From assembly GCA_002347405.1 (NCBI GenBank), contig DDXB01000028.1:1-60874 (forward strand): DNA of 60,874 nucleotides. Direction: 5' to 3'. Shown piece after piece: positions 46,573 through 56,414 of the stretch. Both the position numbers and the translations under genes were made by a program. The notes under the pieces are model-generated. The model saw nothing but the letters and a program-made list of their open reading frames with translations, was not told the DNA's origin and ran no database searches. The stretch comes from Rhodocyclaceae bacterium UBA2271 (lineage in GTDB: Bacteria > Pseudomonadota > Gammaproteobacteria > Burkholderiales > Rhodocyclaceae). How positions within the stretch are numbered: position 1 is the stretch's first letter; each line of letters starts with the position of its first letter.

Positions 46573-48366
46573 TTATTTGTCGCCGACGCGCAGCACGGCC
46601 AGGAAGGCCTCCTGGGGTATCTCCACCCGACCGACCTGCTTCATGCGTTTCTTGCCCGCCTTCTGCTTTTCCAGCAATTTCTTCTTCCGGGAAATGTCAC
46701 CACCATAGCATTTGGCCAGCACATCCTTGCGCATCGCCTTGACATTCTCGCGCGCGACGATGGTCGAACCGATCGCCGCCTGAATCGCCACGTCATACAT
46801 CTGGCGCGGGATCAATTGGCGCATCTTGGCAGCAAGCTCACGGCCACGATAGGGTGCATTGGCACGATGCACAATCATCGACAGGGCATCCACCTTCTCG
46901 CTGTTGATCAGCACGTCGAGCTTGATGACATCCGCAGTGCGGTATTCCTTGAAATCGTAATCGAGCGAGGCGTAGCCGCGCGATACAGATTTGAGTTTGT
47001 CAAAGAAGTCGAACACCACCTCGGCCAGCGGCATCTCGTAGGTGACATGCACCTGGCGGCCGTGATAGCGCATATCGACCTGGCTGCCCCGCTTCGATTC
47101 ACAGAGCGTGATCACGGCGCCCAGATAGTCCTGCGGCACGAAAATCGCAGAGGTGATGATCGGTTCGCGCACTTCCTCGATTTTCTGCGGATCCGGCAGC
47201 TTCGAAGGATTTTCGACGAGGATCTCCGTGCCGTCGCGCATCCGCACCTGATAGATCACCGTGGGCGCCGTGGTGATCAGATCCTGATCGAACTCGCGCT
47301 CCAGGCGTTCCTGCACGATTTCCATGTGCAGCAAGCCGAGGAAGCCGCAGCGAAAACCAAAGCCGAGCGCCTGCGATACCTCCGGCTCATATTGCAAAGA
47401 TGCATCGTTCAGTTGCAGCTTTTCAAGGGACTCGCGCAACTGCTCGTACTGGTTGGCTTCGATCGGATACAGTCCGGCGAATACCTGCGGCTTGATTTCC
47501 TTGAATCCAGGCAAGGCTGTAGCCGCGGGACGGTCGGCCAGCGTCACGGTATCGCCGACCTTTGCCGCCTTCAGTTCCTTGATACCGGCAATGATGAAGC
47601 CAACCTCGCCGGCCGAAAGCTGTGCCTTGACTAGCGACTTGGGGGTGAATACGCCGACCTGCTCACACAGATGCACGGAGCCCATCGCCATCAGCCGGAT
47701 GCGCTCCTTGGCACGCAAGTTGCCATCGATGACGCGGACCAGCATCACCACGCCGACATAATTGTCGAACCAGGAATCGATGATCAATGCCTTCAGCGGC
47801 GCGCTCGGATCACCTTTGGGCGGTGGCACGCGAACAATCACCGCTTCGAGAATATCCTCGATACCCATGCCGGTCTTCGCCGAACAGGGGATGGCGTCGG
47901 TCGCATCAATGCCGATGACTTCTTCGATTTCCTGCCTTGCCCCTTCGGGATCGGCCTGTGGCAGGTCCATCTTGTTCAACACGGGAACCACATCAACGCC
48001 CAGTTCGATGGCGGTGTAGCAGTTCGCTACCGTTTGTGCCTCGACACCCTGCGAAGCATCCACTACCAGCAGCGCGCCTTCGCAGGCCGACAGCGAACGA
48101 CTCACTTCATAGGAGAAATCGACGTGTCCCGGGGTGTCGATCAGATTCATGTTGTAGCGCTTGCCGTCGCGGGCCAGGTAGCTGAGCGCCGCCGTCTGCG
48201 CCTTGATGGTGATGCCGCGCTCGCGCTCGATGTCCATCGAGTCGAGCACCTGCTCGGCCATTTCGCGATCCGACAGGCCGCCGCAACGTTGAATGATGCG
48301 GTCAGCCAGCGTCGACTTGCCGTGATCGATGTGAGCGATGATGGAGAAGTTTCTGATGTGGTCCAT
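46573..48366 (-). CDS. lepA: Elongation factor 4 (LepA)
   Basis: Ribosome-bound GTPase implicated in initiation and in translocation under stress. 597 residues with AHIDHGKST (G1), DTPGHVDF (G3), NKMDLP (G4), the EF-G-like domains II-III and V, and a unique LepA C-terminal domain (YGGDISRKKKLLEKQKAGKK). Start 48366 is the family N-terminus MDHIRNFSIIAHIDHG. Confidence 0.97.
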   Translation of the reverse strand: MDHIRNFSIIAHIDHGKSTLADRIIQRCGGLSDREMAEQVLDSMDIERERGITIKAQTAALSYLARDGKRYNMNLIDTPGHVDFSYEVSRSLSACEGALLVVDASQGVEAQTVANCYTAIELGVDVVPVLNKMDLPQADPEGARQEIEEVIGIDATDAIPCSAKTGMGIEDILEAVIVRVPPPKGDPSAPLKALIIDSWFDNYVGVVMLVRVIDGNLRAKERIRLMAMGSVHLCEQVGVFTPKSLVKAQLSAGEVGFIIAGIKELKAAKVGDTVTLADRPAATALPGFKEIKPQVFAGLYPIEANQYEQLRESLEKLQLNDASLQYEPEVSQALGFGFRCGFLGLLHMEIVQERLEREFDQDLITTAPTVIYQVRMRDGTEILVENPSKLPDPQKIEEVREPIITSAIFVPQDYLGAVITLCESKRGSQVDMRYHGRQVHVTYEMPLAEVVFDFFDKLKSVSRGYASLDYDFKEYRTADVIKLDVLINSEKVDALSMIVHRANAPYRGRELAAKMRQLIPRQMYDVAIQAAIGSTIVARENVKAMRKDVLAKCYGGDISRKKKLLEKQKAGKKRMKQVGRVEIPQEAFLAVLRVGDK

Positions 48367-48477
48367 ATTGACCAATAGGCGGGCCGCGACAGGCTGGAGT
48401 TGTCTTTCGAAAGGGCGCGGATTATACCGTGCCACCGCGACTGACGACTGTCTTGCCGCAGGGAATCACAATGGAAA

Positions 48478-49092
48478 CTATTGTCTGGCGGTATAGGTCG
48501 GCACGGTGATATGGAAGGCAATGGCCAGCAGGCGCACGGCCAGAACGATCGCCATGCCGCCCCAGGCAGCCAGAACAGGAGAAACGTCCAGCGCCTGCAA
48601 GCCGATCAGCGCCAGCGCTCCCGCCAATGAAGCTGTCGCATAGAGTTCGCCACGCATGAAGATCAGCGGAACATCGTTGCACAGCACGTCACGCAATACG
48701 CCACCGAACACGCCGGTCATCACCCCGAGCAAGCTTGCGGCCAGCCAGGGCGCCTGCCATTGCAAGGCTATCTGCGTGCCGAGAATCGTAAACAGCGCCA
48801 GCCCGAAGGCATCGGGAATCAGGAATAGCCGTGACGGCAACCGCAGGCTGCGTACCAGCACAAAACTCAGCAGGGTGGTTGCCATGGCGACCACCAGGTA
48901 GGTCTCATCCCTCAGCCAGAACACCTGACGATCAAGCAGCAGATCGCGCAGTGTGCCACCGCCCAGTGCCGTGGTAATACCGACGATGACGACGCCAACC
49001 AGATCCATGTTCTTGCGACCGGCGTCCATCACGCCGGTCAACGCCGTGACCGCAACGGCCGCCATGCCGACCCAGTAGATCAGGTTATCCAT
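48478..49092 (-). CDS. TRIC channel family protein (YicG/UPF0126)
   Basis: A 204-residue inner-membrane protein with seven hydrophobic segments arranged as two repeats, each with a glycine-rich kink (GITTALGGGTLRDLL and GVMTGVFGGVLRDVL), typical of the bacterial TRIC-type cation channels. Its ATG overlaps the stop of the glutaredoxin-like gene by one base (TGATG). Confidence 0.9.
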   Translation of the reverse strand: MDNLIYWVGMAAVAVTALTGVMDAGRKNMDLVGVVIVGITTALGGGTLRDLLLDRQVFWLRDETYLVVAMATTLLSFVLVRSLRLPSRLFLIPDAFGLALFTILGTQIALQWQAPWLAASLLGVMTGVFGGVLRDVLCNDVPLIFMRGELYATASLAGALALIGLQALDVSPVLAAWGGMAIVLAVRLLAIAFHITVPTYTARQ

Positions 49093-49349
49093 CAGTGATC
49101 GGCGCCGGCCTGACGCAACACGGTTCGTAATCGCTCGACGTCGAGAAAATAATGGCAGATCTCTTCGCCAGCCAGGGTCAGCACCGGGACAAGTTCATCG
49201 TAGCGCTCAACCCACTCCGGACGCGTATCGACATCCACCACTTCGACAGTGAAATCGAGTTCGCTGCGCATGAGTTCCAGCGCAGCGAACATGTCGTCGC
49301 ACAGATGACAGTATGGCCTGCCATAGAGGGTCAGCAGCGGTTTAGGGAT
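49092..49349 (-). CDS. Glutaredoxin-like protein with no standard start codon
   Basis: The frame reads PKPLLTLYGRPYCHLCDDMF then VEVVDVDTRPEWVERYDELVPV, a DUF836-type glutaredoxin with a CHLC redox pair. Homologues begin MPxLTLYG; here that codon is ATC (49349), and no ATG, GTG or TTG lies upstream in frame before the degQ stop. The first ATG (49292) lies after the cysteines and would yield a 66-residue protein without the active site. Either ATC or a CTG is used, or the gene is broken. A palindromic insert is just upstream (49359-49388). Confidence 0.6.
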   Translation of the reverse strand: MPKPLLTLYGRPYCHLCDDMFAALELMRSELDFTVEVVDVDTRPEWVERYDELVPVLTLAGEEICHYFLDVERLRTVLRQAGADH

Positions 49350-49358
49350 ACACCGGCG

Positions 49359-49388
49359 CTCCCCGGGAATTTCTTGCTCCCCGGGGAG
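49359..49388. repeat. Palindrome ahead of the glutaredoxin-like gene
   Basis: CTCCCCGGG (49359-49367) pairs with CCCGGGGAG (49380-49388); the right arm is itself inside the 12-base palindrome CTCCCCGGGGAG. It lies between the degQ stop and the next gene. Confidence 0.7.
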
Positions 49389-49426
49389 AGAACAGTGCGC
49401 AGCAAGAGTTTCGGCAGGGATCTTGA

Positions 49427-50860
49427 TTATTCTCCACCCTTGATCGTAACAAAGGTCTGCATTTCACCACGTCGCACCAACAAGGTAATGTTGCTCGTCT
49501 TGTCGTATTTCGCCAGCAGGCTGTTGAGTTGCTCCACCGAGCGAATTTCTGTCTGCGCACCCCGCTGGATGAGAGCAAGAATAATATCGCCTTGGCGCAA
49601 ATCACCCCGGCTGCCCTCGCGTACCTCTTCAACGATCAGGCCATGACGGATGCCCAACTGGCGCCGCTGCTCCGCACTGGGCTCAGCCAATACCAGGCCC
49701 AAACGATTTGCTGGCGCGGGTTCGGCTGGTTTGCTGCCCCGTCCACCACGGTTGCCACGCCCTGCCGCCGACTCTTCACTCATTTCGCCGACTGTCAGAC
49801 TCAGATCCTTGCTTGCACCAGCGCGCCAGACTTGCAGCGTCGCCTTGCTGCCAGGCTTGGTGTTACCCACCAAGCGGGGCAGATCGCTTGACTGTGCGAC
49901 AGGCTTGTCATTGAAACGCAGGATCACATCTCCCGCTTCCAGGCCCGCCTTGTCGGCCGGGCCGGCTTTTTCGACCGCAGCGACCAAAGCCCCCTGCGGC
50001 TTGCTCAAGCCGAATGAATCTGCCAGCTCTTTTGTGACCTCCTGGATCATCACGCCGATACGGCCGCGACTGACCTTGCCGGAGGAGCGCAACTGCGACT
50101 GCACTTCCAGCGCCACATCGATCGGGATGGCAAACGACAGGCCCATGAAACCGCCCGTGCGACTGTAGATCTGCGAGTTGATCCCGACCACCTCGCCATT
50201 CATGTTGAAGAGCGGGCCGCCCGAATTGCCCGGATTGATAGCGACATCAGTCTGAATGAAGGGGACAAAGTTTTCCTGCGGCAACGAGCGTCCCTTGGCG
50301 CTGACGATACCCGCCGTAACGGTGCTTTCGAAACCGAATGGCGAACCGATGGCCACGACCCATTCGCCGACCCGCAGCTTGGCCGGATCCCCCATCCGCA
50401 CGGTGGGCAGACCAGTGGCCTTGATCCTGATCAGCGCGACATCGGTGCGCTTGTCCGTACCAATCACCTTGGCCTTGAACTCGCGTTTGTCGGTCAACTT
50501 AACCAGTACCTCATCGGCCCCATCGACGACATGCGCATTGGTCAGGATATAGCCATCCGGGCTGATGATGAATCCGGAGCCCAGCGACTTGCTCTCGAAC
50601 TCGCGCGGTACCGCCGGATGGCCGGGAGGAAACATCTTGGGCGCAAAACGGCGGAAAAATTCGAAAGCGGGATCATTCTCGTCGAAGGGGAACTGCTGGC
50701 CAAACCGTTGGCCGCGCACCGTCTGCGTGGTGCTGATGTTGACTACCGCAACACCCTGCTTTTCGGCCAGATCGGCAAAATCCGGCAATTCGCGCACCTG
50801 CGCGAGGCTCAGATTGGCGACGAGCAATAACCAGACCATCAGCATCAATCGTTTCAACAT
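49427..50860 (-). CDS. degQ: Periplasmic serine protease DegQ/MucD
   Basis: Degrades or refolds misfolded envelope proteins. 477 residues: signal peptide 1-20, trypsin-like domain with H110 (TNAHVVDG), D140 (KRTDVALIRI) and S213 (GNSGGPL), then two PDZ domains (about 275-360 and 390-470). An Arg/Gly-rich linker (GRGNRGGRGSK) separates the PDZ domains. It follows rseC, as MucD does in the algU operon. Confidence 0.95.
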   Translation of the reverse strand: MLKRLMLMVWLLLVANLSLAQVRELPDFADLAEKQGVAVVNISTTQTVRGQRFGQQFPFDENDPAFEFFRRFAPKMFPPGHPAVPREFESKSLGSGFIISPDGYILTNAHVVDGADEVLVKLTDKREFKAKVIGTDKRTDVALIRIKATGLPTVRMGDPAKLRVGEWVVAIGSPFGFESTVTAGIVSAKGRSLPQENFVPFIQTDVAINPGNSGGPLFNMNGEVVGINSQIYSRTGGFMGLSFAIPIDVALEVQSQLRSSGKVSRGRIGVMIQEVTKELADSFGLSKPQGALVAAVEKAGPADKAGLEAGDVILRFNDKPVAQSSDLPRLVGNTKPGSKATLQVWRAGASKDLSLTVGEMSEESAAGRGNRGGRGSKPAEPAPANRLGLVLAEPSAEQRRQLGIRHGLIVEEVREGSRGDLRQGDIILALIQRGAQTEIRSVEQLNSLLAKYDKTSNITLLVRRGEMQTFVTIKGGE

Positions 50861-50887
50861 GATTTGAGACCCCTTACTTGAAAAATA

Positions 50888-51349
50888 TCAGATGCTGCGT
50901 TTGAAGTTGATGGACAAGATTGGTTCCATCCGATTGGAATCAAGCCCGTGAACTCCGCGGCGCCGCATGATGAAAATACCCCCGACGAGACCGGCAATCA
51001 TTCCCGCCACCGCGGCCAGTTCGCTACCGGTCACCAGGCTCAGCAAAATGGCGCCAGCCAGGGCCAGCAGCAAGGGTATGCCGTAAGCCAGCCAGACGGC
51101 ACGCAGCACCGCTCCTTCTCTGGCGCATATCACGACTGCATCACCCTGTCGGGCCTGAATGGTATTGGGAAGAAGCAAGAGCCGCGTAGTCTGCTTGCGG
51201 CCGAGCAAACCATCCAGCACGGAACCCATGCCGGAACGCTGGCATCCGTCCTTGCGTTCGCATGCTCCGCAGGCACTTGCCGCAGCTTCCGCCCGGACCC
51301 ATGCTTGATCGCCTTCGAGGCGCACCACCACGCCATCGGTTTCAGTCAT
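50888..51349 (-). CDS. rseC: RseC/MucC family protein
   Basis: A 153-residue inner-membrane protein with two transmembrane segments (about 85-105 and 110-128) and an N-terminal cysteine cluster (ACGACERKDGC). RseC proteins influence sigma-E signalling and SoxR reduction. Its start overlaps the rseB stop. Basic C-terminus. Confidence 0.85.
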   Translation of the reverse strand: MTETDGVVVRLEGDQAWVRAEAAASACGACERKDGCQRSGMGSVLDGLLGRKQTTRLLLLPNTIQARQGDAVVICAREGAVLRAVWLAYGIPLLLALAGAILLSLVTGSELAAVAGMIAGLVGGIFIMRRRGVHGLDSNRMEPILSINFKRSI

Positions 51350-52350
51350 TTACCGCGCACCTCAATGCCTTCGGCAAAGCGCTTGGCGGCCGCCGGAGGT
51401 ATATCACCCATCACCACGACCTGATGGCCATCGATGACGCGCTTGACCACACTGATCGCGCCCAGCGACTGGGCCTCGGCTTTGACCGGAGCGGTTTGTG
51501 GCGACAAGGGATTGATAAAGACCGAAACTGCCGCCAGACCATCGGAAAACACCCAGTGCAGGACTTCATGGGCTTCTTTGCCCGCGTTTTGCTCGATGTT
51601 GCGGCGCATCGCTGCCTGGCGGCGAAAACCGGGCAATTCGACGCGAAACTGCCATTGCGAGTCATCGCGCATTTCGCGCGACTTGGCCTGGCGTATCTGC
51701 CAGGCATCCTTTGTGTCGGTGGCATGGGGAAAGCTCGGCTTCAAGGCATCCGGATGAGTCGGCGCACCGATGCGTAACTCGGTAAAAGCCAGCGACTCCA
51801 GTGAACCACCGCGTTCGTCAAACATATCCGCCTTGAGCAGCAAACCGGTTTTCAAATCAACCCAGAACTGCTGGCCATAACGCCAGGCATCGCGCGGCTC
51901 AAGACGAATGATCTGGGTGTCGTAACCGGCGATCCGGGCACGCCGTCCCTGGCGAATGCTGTAATGCTCGCCCAGCCCGGCCAGGCTGGCCGGCGACAGC
52001 GCCGGGAAAGCACGCCGGGTACTGCGCTGCTCGATGATGACCAACCGGCTTTCTGGGAAAAAGCACTTCACCTCGTCATTAAAGCGAATGATTTCGCGCG
52101 GGCTACCGTCGAGCACCTCGAGCTTTTCCATCCGATTGCCTTCGCTGACGACATGCACGACGCGGGAAGTCTCGCTCTGGCTGCCGTTGCGATAGACGAA
52201 GGTGCCACTGTAGCTGAGAGTCTGTGCCGCACCGGCTACCCGCTGCAACCATTGCAAGGCTTCCTGCTGGCCCAGCGATGTCTGGGCCAGGACGGGCGAA
52301 CAGATCAGGCTCGCCGCCAGTCCAAGCCAGACAATCAGGCCAATTTTCAT
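51346..52350 (-). CDS. rseB: Sigma-E regulatory protein RseB/MucB
   Basis: Periplasmic protein that binds RseA and protects it from proteolysis until envelope stress. 334 residues with a signal peptide (1-22, ending VLAQ), a large N-terminal lipid-binding-like domain and a smaller C-terminal domain. The start overlaps the rseA stop (ATGA), so the pair is translationally coupled. Confidence 0.9.
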   Translation of the reverse strand: MKIGLIVWLGLAASLICSPVLAQTSLGQQEALQWLQRVAGAAQTLSYSGTFVYRNGSQSETSRVVHVVSEGNRMEKLEVLDGSPREIIRFNDEVKCFFPESRLVIIEQRSTRRAFPALSPASLAGLGEHYSIRQGRRARIAGYDTQIIRLEPRDAWRYGQQFWVDLKTGLLLKADMFDERGGSLESLAFTELRIGAPTHPDALKPSFPHATDTKDAWQIRQAKSREMRDDSQWQFRVELPGFRRQAAMRRNIEQNAGKEAHEVLHWVFSDGLAAVSVFINPLSPQTAPVKAEAQSLGAISVVKRVIDGHQVVVMGDIPPAAAKRFAEGIEVRGK

Positions 52351-52988
52351 GGGCGGGCAGGCCGGTCGGTCATGGTAACAGTGCGGACGTGGCCGGCGTT
52401 ATTGCCCAGACGGAATGTGGAGGATTGCGTGTGGTGGGCAAGCAGATATTCGCTCATGTCGCCACGCGCAGCGGCCATGGTCGAACCCTGCGACTGGAGT
52501 GTATTTTCATCCGCCACGCGTTCCAAGGTTTGCGCTGACGCAAGGTTTGGCGTCACATCAGCGACAATAGTCGGCGCTGGCAGGATGAGATGCTCCACAG
52601 CGGGTGCGGCAGCAGAGGTGCTCGTGACAGCCGCCAGCCGAGTTTCTGCTGGCGAGAACTGCGAATTGCCCGCCATGGCCAGCCAGCCAGCGACGGCCAC
52701 TCCCGCGACCGAAGCAGCCAGTGCCAGCCCGGGGTGGCTGCGGCCAATCGGTTGCAGTTTGCGCGGCGCCAGCACCACGGGCTCGGCGTGCACCTTCGCC
52801 ATCACGCAGGCGGTCAAATCCCGCGTACCAGTCGACTCCTGACGCAACTGATCACCAATCAACACATAGGCGCGCCAGTTCTCACGTAATTCAGGTTCAC
52901 GAACGGCTGCCTTCAAAGTTGACCGCACTTCGTGGGGCTCAAGTTCTCCATCAAGCAGGGCAGACAATTCAGGTAGTTGCGATTTCAT
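52347..52988 (-). CDS. rseA: Anti-sigma-E factor RseA/MucA
   Basis: Holds RpoE inactive at the membrane. 213 residues: cytoplasmic anti-sigma domain (about 1-70, LPELSALLDGELEP), one transmembrane segment (about 87-106) and a periplasmic RseB-binding part. Start 52988 follows GGAGAGAAC. It lies 31 bp after rpoE. A partial match to the 23-bp repeat (AGTCGGCGCTGGC) is present near 52568. Confidence 0.9.
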   Translation of the reverse strand: MKSQLPELSALLDGELEPHEVRSTLKAAVREPELRENWRAYVLIGDQLRQESTGTRDLTACVMAKVHAEPVVLAPRKLQPIGRSHPGLALAASVAGVAVAGWLAMAGNSQFSPAETRLAAVTSTSAAAPAVEHLILPAPTIVADVTPNLASAQTLERVADENTLQSQGSTMAAARGDMSEYLLAHHTQSSTFRLGNNAGHVRTVTMTDRPARP

Positions 52989-53019
52989 GACGTTCTCTCC
53001 ACTTCCAGAGTTGGCGACC

Positions 53020-53619
53020 TCACCATCTCTGATCGGACTCCGTATCCAGCAAGGGACGCAACTTGGACGCAATCGCCTCCCGGGCACGAAATATCCGCGA
53101 GCGGACCGTGCCAATCGGGCAATCCATCACTTGGGCAATCTCCTCGTACGACAAACCTTCGATTTCACGCAAGGCGATGGCTGTCCGCAAATCCTCGGGC
53201 AGTGCGTCCATCGCTGCATTCACCGTTTCTCCAATCTGCTTTGACATCATCACCTGTTCCGGTGTCGTGTCATCACGCAGCAAGCCACTCTCACTAATGT
53301 CATTCGCATCTTCGGTGGCGATATCGCTGACCGTCGGCATACGCCGACTACGCGCCACCAACCAGTTCTTCGCGGTATTGACGCCGATACGATACAGCCA
53401 GGTATAAAAGGCACTCTCGCCACGGAAACCCGGCAACGCCCGATACGCCTTGATGAAGGCTTCCTGGGTGACATCTTCCGCTTCGGCGGAATCGCGCACA
53501 AAACGCATCACCAGCCGCAAGAGCTTGCGCTGGTATTTGCTGACCAACAGGCCGAAGGCTTCCTGATCGCCGGATTGAACCCGTTCGACCAGAACCAAGT
53601 CGGCTTCGCGCTCTCCCAT
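53020..53619 (-). CDS. rpoE: RNA polymerase sigma-E factor
   Basis: Extracytoplasmic-stress sigma factor, first gene of rpoE-rseA-rseB-rseC-degQ. 199 residues with sigma region 2 (about 25-90, FVRDSAEAEDVTQEAFIKAY, FYTWLYRIGVNTAKNW) and region 4 (about 130-185, YEEIAQVMDCPIGTVRSRIFRAREA). Autoregulation is expected from the family; I could not assign a sigma-E promoter in the 220-bp gap with nadB. Confidence 0.95.
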   Translation of the reverse strand: MGEREADLVLVERVQSGDQEAFGLLVSKYQRKLLRLVMRFVRDSAEAEDVTQEAFIKAYRALPGFRGESAFYTWLYRIGVNTAKNWLVARSRRMPTVSDIATEDANDISESGLLRDDTTPEQVMMSKQIGETVNAAMDALPEDLRTAIALREIEGLSYEEIAQVMDCPIGTVRSRIFRAREAIASKLRPLLDTESDQRW

Positions 53620-53824
53620 GGCTGCGAGGTTCTTCCATCAGAAATTGGTAGCGCGCCAGTATAGCCGACACCCCACCGATACCCGCTGTCCCCAAATTTT
53701 TCGCTCGCTCAGCCATGTGCCCTGCCTTCCGTTTGCAAACCATACCGCTGCAGGCAGTGACCCGATCAACACAAAATAGTTCCTCAGCCCGGGTGGCAAT
53801 GGCCTCTGGCAGGCAAAGGCCCAT

Positions 53825-53832
53825 GCTATATT
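53825..53832 (+). promoter_or_regulatory. Possible extended -10 for nadB
   Basis: TGCTATATT lies about 11 bases ahead of the nadB ATG. It resembles an extended -10 (TGnTATAAT). There is no good -35, and the leader would be only a few bases long. Confidence 0.25.
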
Positions 53833-53842
53833 CAGTTGCATC

Positions 53843-55429
53843 ATGCCTAAAGTTGAGTTTTTGCGGAGCTTCGATGCGATCGTGATTGGCAGCGGCCTGG
53901 CCGGACAGTCGCTGGCTTTGCGGCTTGCCGACACTCATCGGGTAGTGCTTGTCACCAAGCGGATGATTGATGACTCCGCAACCAACCAGGCACAAGGCGG
54001 CATTGCCGCCGTGCTGGATGGCACCGACTCGATCGAATCACATATTCAGGATACCCTCACAGCCGGCGCCGGCCTGTGCGACCCGGTCGCCACTCGCTTT
54101 GTCGTCGAGCGTGGGCACACCGCCATCGACTGGCTGATCGAACAGGGCGTACCCTTTACCCGCAGCGACACCGGCTACCACCTGACCCGCGAGGGCGGCC
54201 ACAGTGCTCGACGGGTCATCCATGTCGCCGATGCCACGGGCGCCTCCGTACAACAAACGCTCAGCCAGAAAGTTCGCCAGCATCCCAACATCACGGTGCT
54301 GGAGCGGCATATCGTTGTCGACCTGATCACCGGCGCCAAACTCGGCCGCAAAACCCAGCGCTGCTGGGGCGCCTATGTGCTGGACATCGACAATGAACGC
54401 GTCCTGACGCTTGGCGCCCCCAATACGGTGATCGCCAGCGGCGGTGCCGGCAAGTCCTACCTGTACACCAGTAACCCGGATACCGCGACCGGCGATGGCA
54501 TAGCCATGGCCTGGCGCGCTGGCTGCCGGGTGGCAAATATGGAGTTCATCCAGTTTCATCCGACTTGCCTCCATCATCCACATGCCAAGTCATTCCTGAT
54601 TACCGAGGCGATGCGCGGTGAGGGTGGCATCTTGCGCCTGCCGGACGGCACCCGCTTCATGCTCGCCCACGACGAGCGCGCCGAGCTCGCACCGCGCGAC
54701 ATCGTCGCGCGGGCCATCGACTACGAAATGAAGCGGCACGGCCTGGATTGCGTTTACCTCGACATGACACACAAGGGTGAAAGCTTCATGCGCGGCCACT
54801 TCCCCAACATCTACGCGCGCTGCCTTGAACTGGGCATCGATATCGCCAGGCAACCGATTCCGGTGGTACCGGCGGCACACTACACCTGCGGTGGCATCGT
54901 CGTCGACCTGGCGGCACGCACCGATGTTCCCGGCCTGTATGCCTTGGGCGAAGCCGCCTGTACCGGATTGCATGGCGCCAACCGACTGGCCAGCAACTCC
55001 TTGCTGGAATGCGTGGTATTCAGTGCGGCAGCCGCCAGCGACATCCTGGCGCAAAAGCCCGCCAAACTCCCCAAACTGCCACACTGGGATGAAAGCCGGG
55101 TTACCGACGCTGATGAAGAAATCGTCATCTCGCACAACTGGGATGAATTGCGGCGTTTCATGTGGGACTACGTCGGCATCGTGCGTACCAACAAGCGGCT
55201 GGAACGCGCCCGCCACCGCATCCGCCTGCTTGAAAAGGAAATTACCGAGTTCTACTCGAACTTTCGCGTCAGCAACGACCTGATCGAATTACGCAACCTC
55301 GTGCAGACCGCCCACCTGATCGTCGAATGCGCCCTGCAGCGCAAGGAAAGCCGGGGCCTGCATTTCAGCCGCGACTATCCGGAAACCCTGCCGCGGGCAC
55401 GCAACACCATTCTCAAGCCGCGTCCCTGA
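53843..55429 (+). CDS. nadB: L-aspartate oxidase
   Basis: Oxidises aspartate to iminoaspartate, first step of NAD synthesis. 528-residue FAD flavoprotein of the succinate dehydrogenase family: AIVIGSGLAGQSLALRLA near the N-terminus, the substrate loop REGGHSARRVIHVADATG, and HYTCGGIVVD with the active-site region, then a helical C-terminus. It is divergent from rpoE. Confidence 0.95.
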   Translation: MPKVEFLRSFDAIVIGSGLAGQSLALRLADTHRVVLVTKRMIDDSATNQAQGGIAAVLDGTDSIESHIQDTLTAGAGLCDPVATRFVVERGHTAIDWLIEQGVPFTRSDTGYHLTREGGHSARRVIHVADATGASVQQTLSQKVRQHPNITVLERHIVVDLITGAKLGRKTQRCWGAYVLDIDNERVLTLGAPNTVIASGGAGKSYLYTSNPDTATGDGIAMAWRAGCRVANMEFIQFHPTCLHHPHAKSFLITEAMRGEGGILRLPDGTRFMLAHDERAELAPRDIVARAIDYEMKRHGLDCVYLDMTHKGESFMRGHFPNIYARCLELGIDIARQPIPVVPAAHYTCGGIVVDLAARTDVPGLYALGEAACTGLHGANRLASNSLLECVVFSAAAASDILAQKPAKLPKLPHWDESRVTDADEEIVISHNWDELRRFMWDYVGIVRTNKRLERARHRIRLLEKEITEFYSNFRVSNDLIELRNLVQTAHLIVECALQRKESRGLHFSRDYPETLPRARNTILKPRP

Positions 55430-55460
55430 ATCAGACACAGCCGGGGCGTGACCGCCCCGC

Positions 55461-56408
55461 TTAACCGCCGGTCTCACCCACCCAGAAATCCTGCCCCTTG
55501 TTGAGGAACTCCTCGTAAGGGACATAGTGTGAACCGTCACAGGAGAAGGTCAGGCCGACGATCCCGTTGAAAATGTTCAGGGTTCCCGAGCGCAGATAGA
55601 ACATCTCATCCATCCGCCGCAAGTCCTTGAACCGTTCAAGCACTGTCCTGACCTGCTCCACCGGAACCAGCGCATCGTCGGGATAGGGGATGCGCGGGTA
55701 AGCCAGGCACATATTCGGATCCACCAGCATATCGATGCTCAGCAGACGATAGCGGAAGGGGTCATTCAGCAGCCAGATCACGGCGCGACTGCTCGAGAAA
55801 TGCAGCATGACATGGAATGCTCCGTGGCAAACCATCAACTCCGCCACCACACCCAACACGGTATCCAACTGCTGATCCATGGCGCTTTCAGTGCGCTCCT
55901 GATGAAACACCGTCCCGCGGATCGAAGGGTCACCCTTGAGTTGCTGCCACTTGCGCGGCTCCTCGTACAACTCGCGCGTCAGCGGCAGGTCGCGCAAACC
56001 GAAATAGGCGCCGATGTAGCCCAGCAGATTGCCGGCCGCATCGCGCACTGTCTGCACCGCCGTCAGCGAGGGGCGGTTCTGCTTGAGGCTCATATATGAT
56101 TGCGAGAGCAGCAACGGCTCACCAGACTCAATCCCGTTAACATAAGGGCGTCCGGAACGATCCCGGCCATAACCTTCCAGCAGACCGGCATGGCTGACAT
56201 TGTCCGTGATCTGTCGGCAATTTTCATCCATGACATACAGGTGTTTGCAGTATGACAGAGTATCCAGCGCACTGGCCAGGACAACATTCAGCCGCCCCCG
56301 GTCACCCCAGGCCGCCACGCAATGACCCGCAAGGCGCCCCAGCGGCTGCGATAACAACTCGGCTAGCGCCTGACGTTGTTGTTGAATGCTTTTTTGCAGA
56401 TTTTCCAT
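55461..56408 (-). CDS. PDC-sensor domain protein
   Basis: A 315-residue protein with no signal peptide or transmembrane segment. A PDC/Cache-like sensor fold is suggested by residues about 35-150 (VMDENCRQITDNVSHAGL, GRDRSGRPYVNG, LSQSYMSLKQNRPSLT, GYIGAYFGLRDLPL). The C-terminal half (about 170-315) is not recognised. It is 6 bp after the YgfX-like gene. Function unknown. Confidence 0.65.
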   Translation of the reverse strand: MENLQKSIQQQRQALAELLSQPLGRLAGHCVAAWGDRGRLNVVLASALDTLSYCKHLYVMDENCRQITDNVSHAGLLEGYGRDRSGRPYVNGIESGEPLLLSQSYMSLKQNRPSLTAVQTVRDAAGNLLGYIGAYFGLRDLPLTRELYEEPRKWQQLKGDPSIRGTVFHQERTESAMDQQLDTVLGVVAELMVCHGAFHVMLHFSSSRAVIWLLNDPFRYRLLSIDMLVDPNMCLAYPRIPYPDDALVPVEQVRTVLERFKDLRRMDEMFYLRSGTLNIFNGIVGLTFSCDGSHYVPYEEFLNKGQDFWVGETGG

Positions 56409-56414
56409 TTTTCC

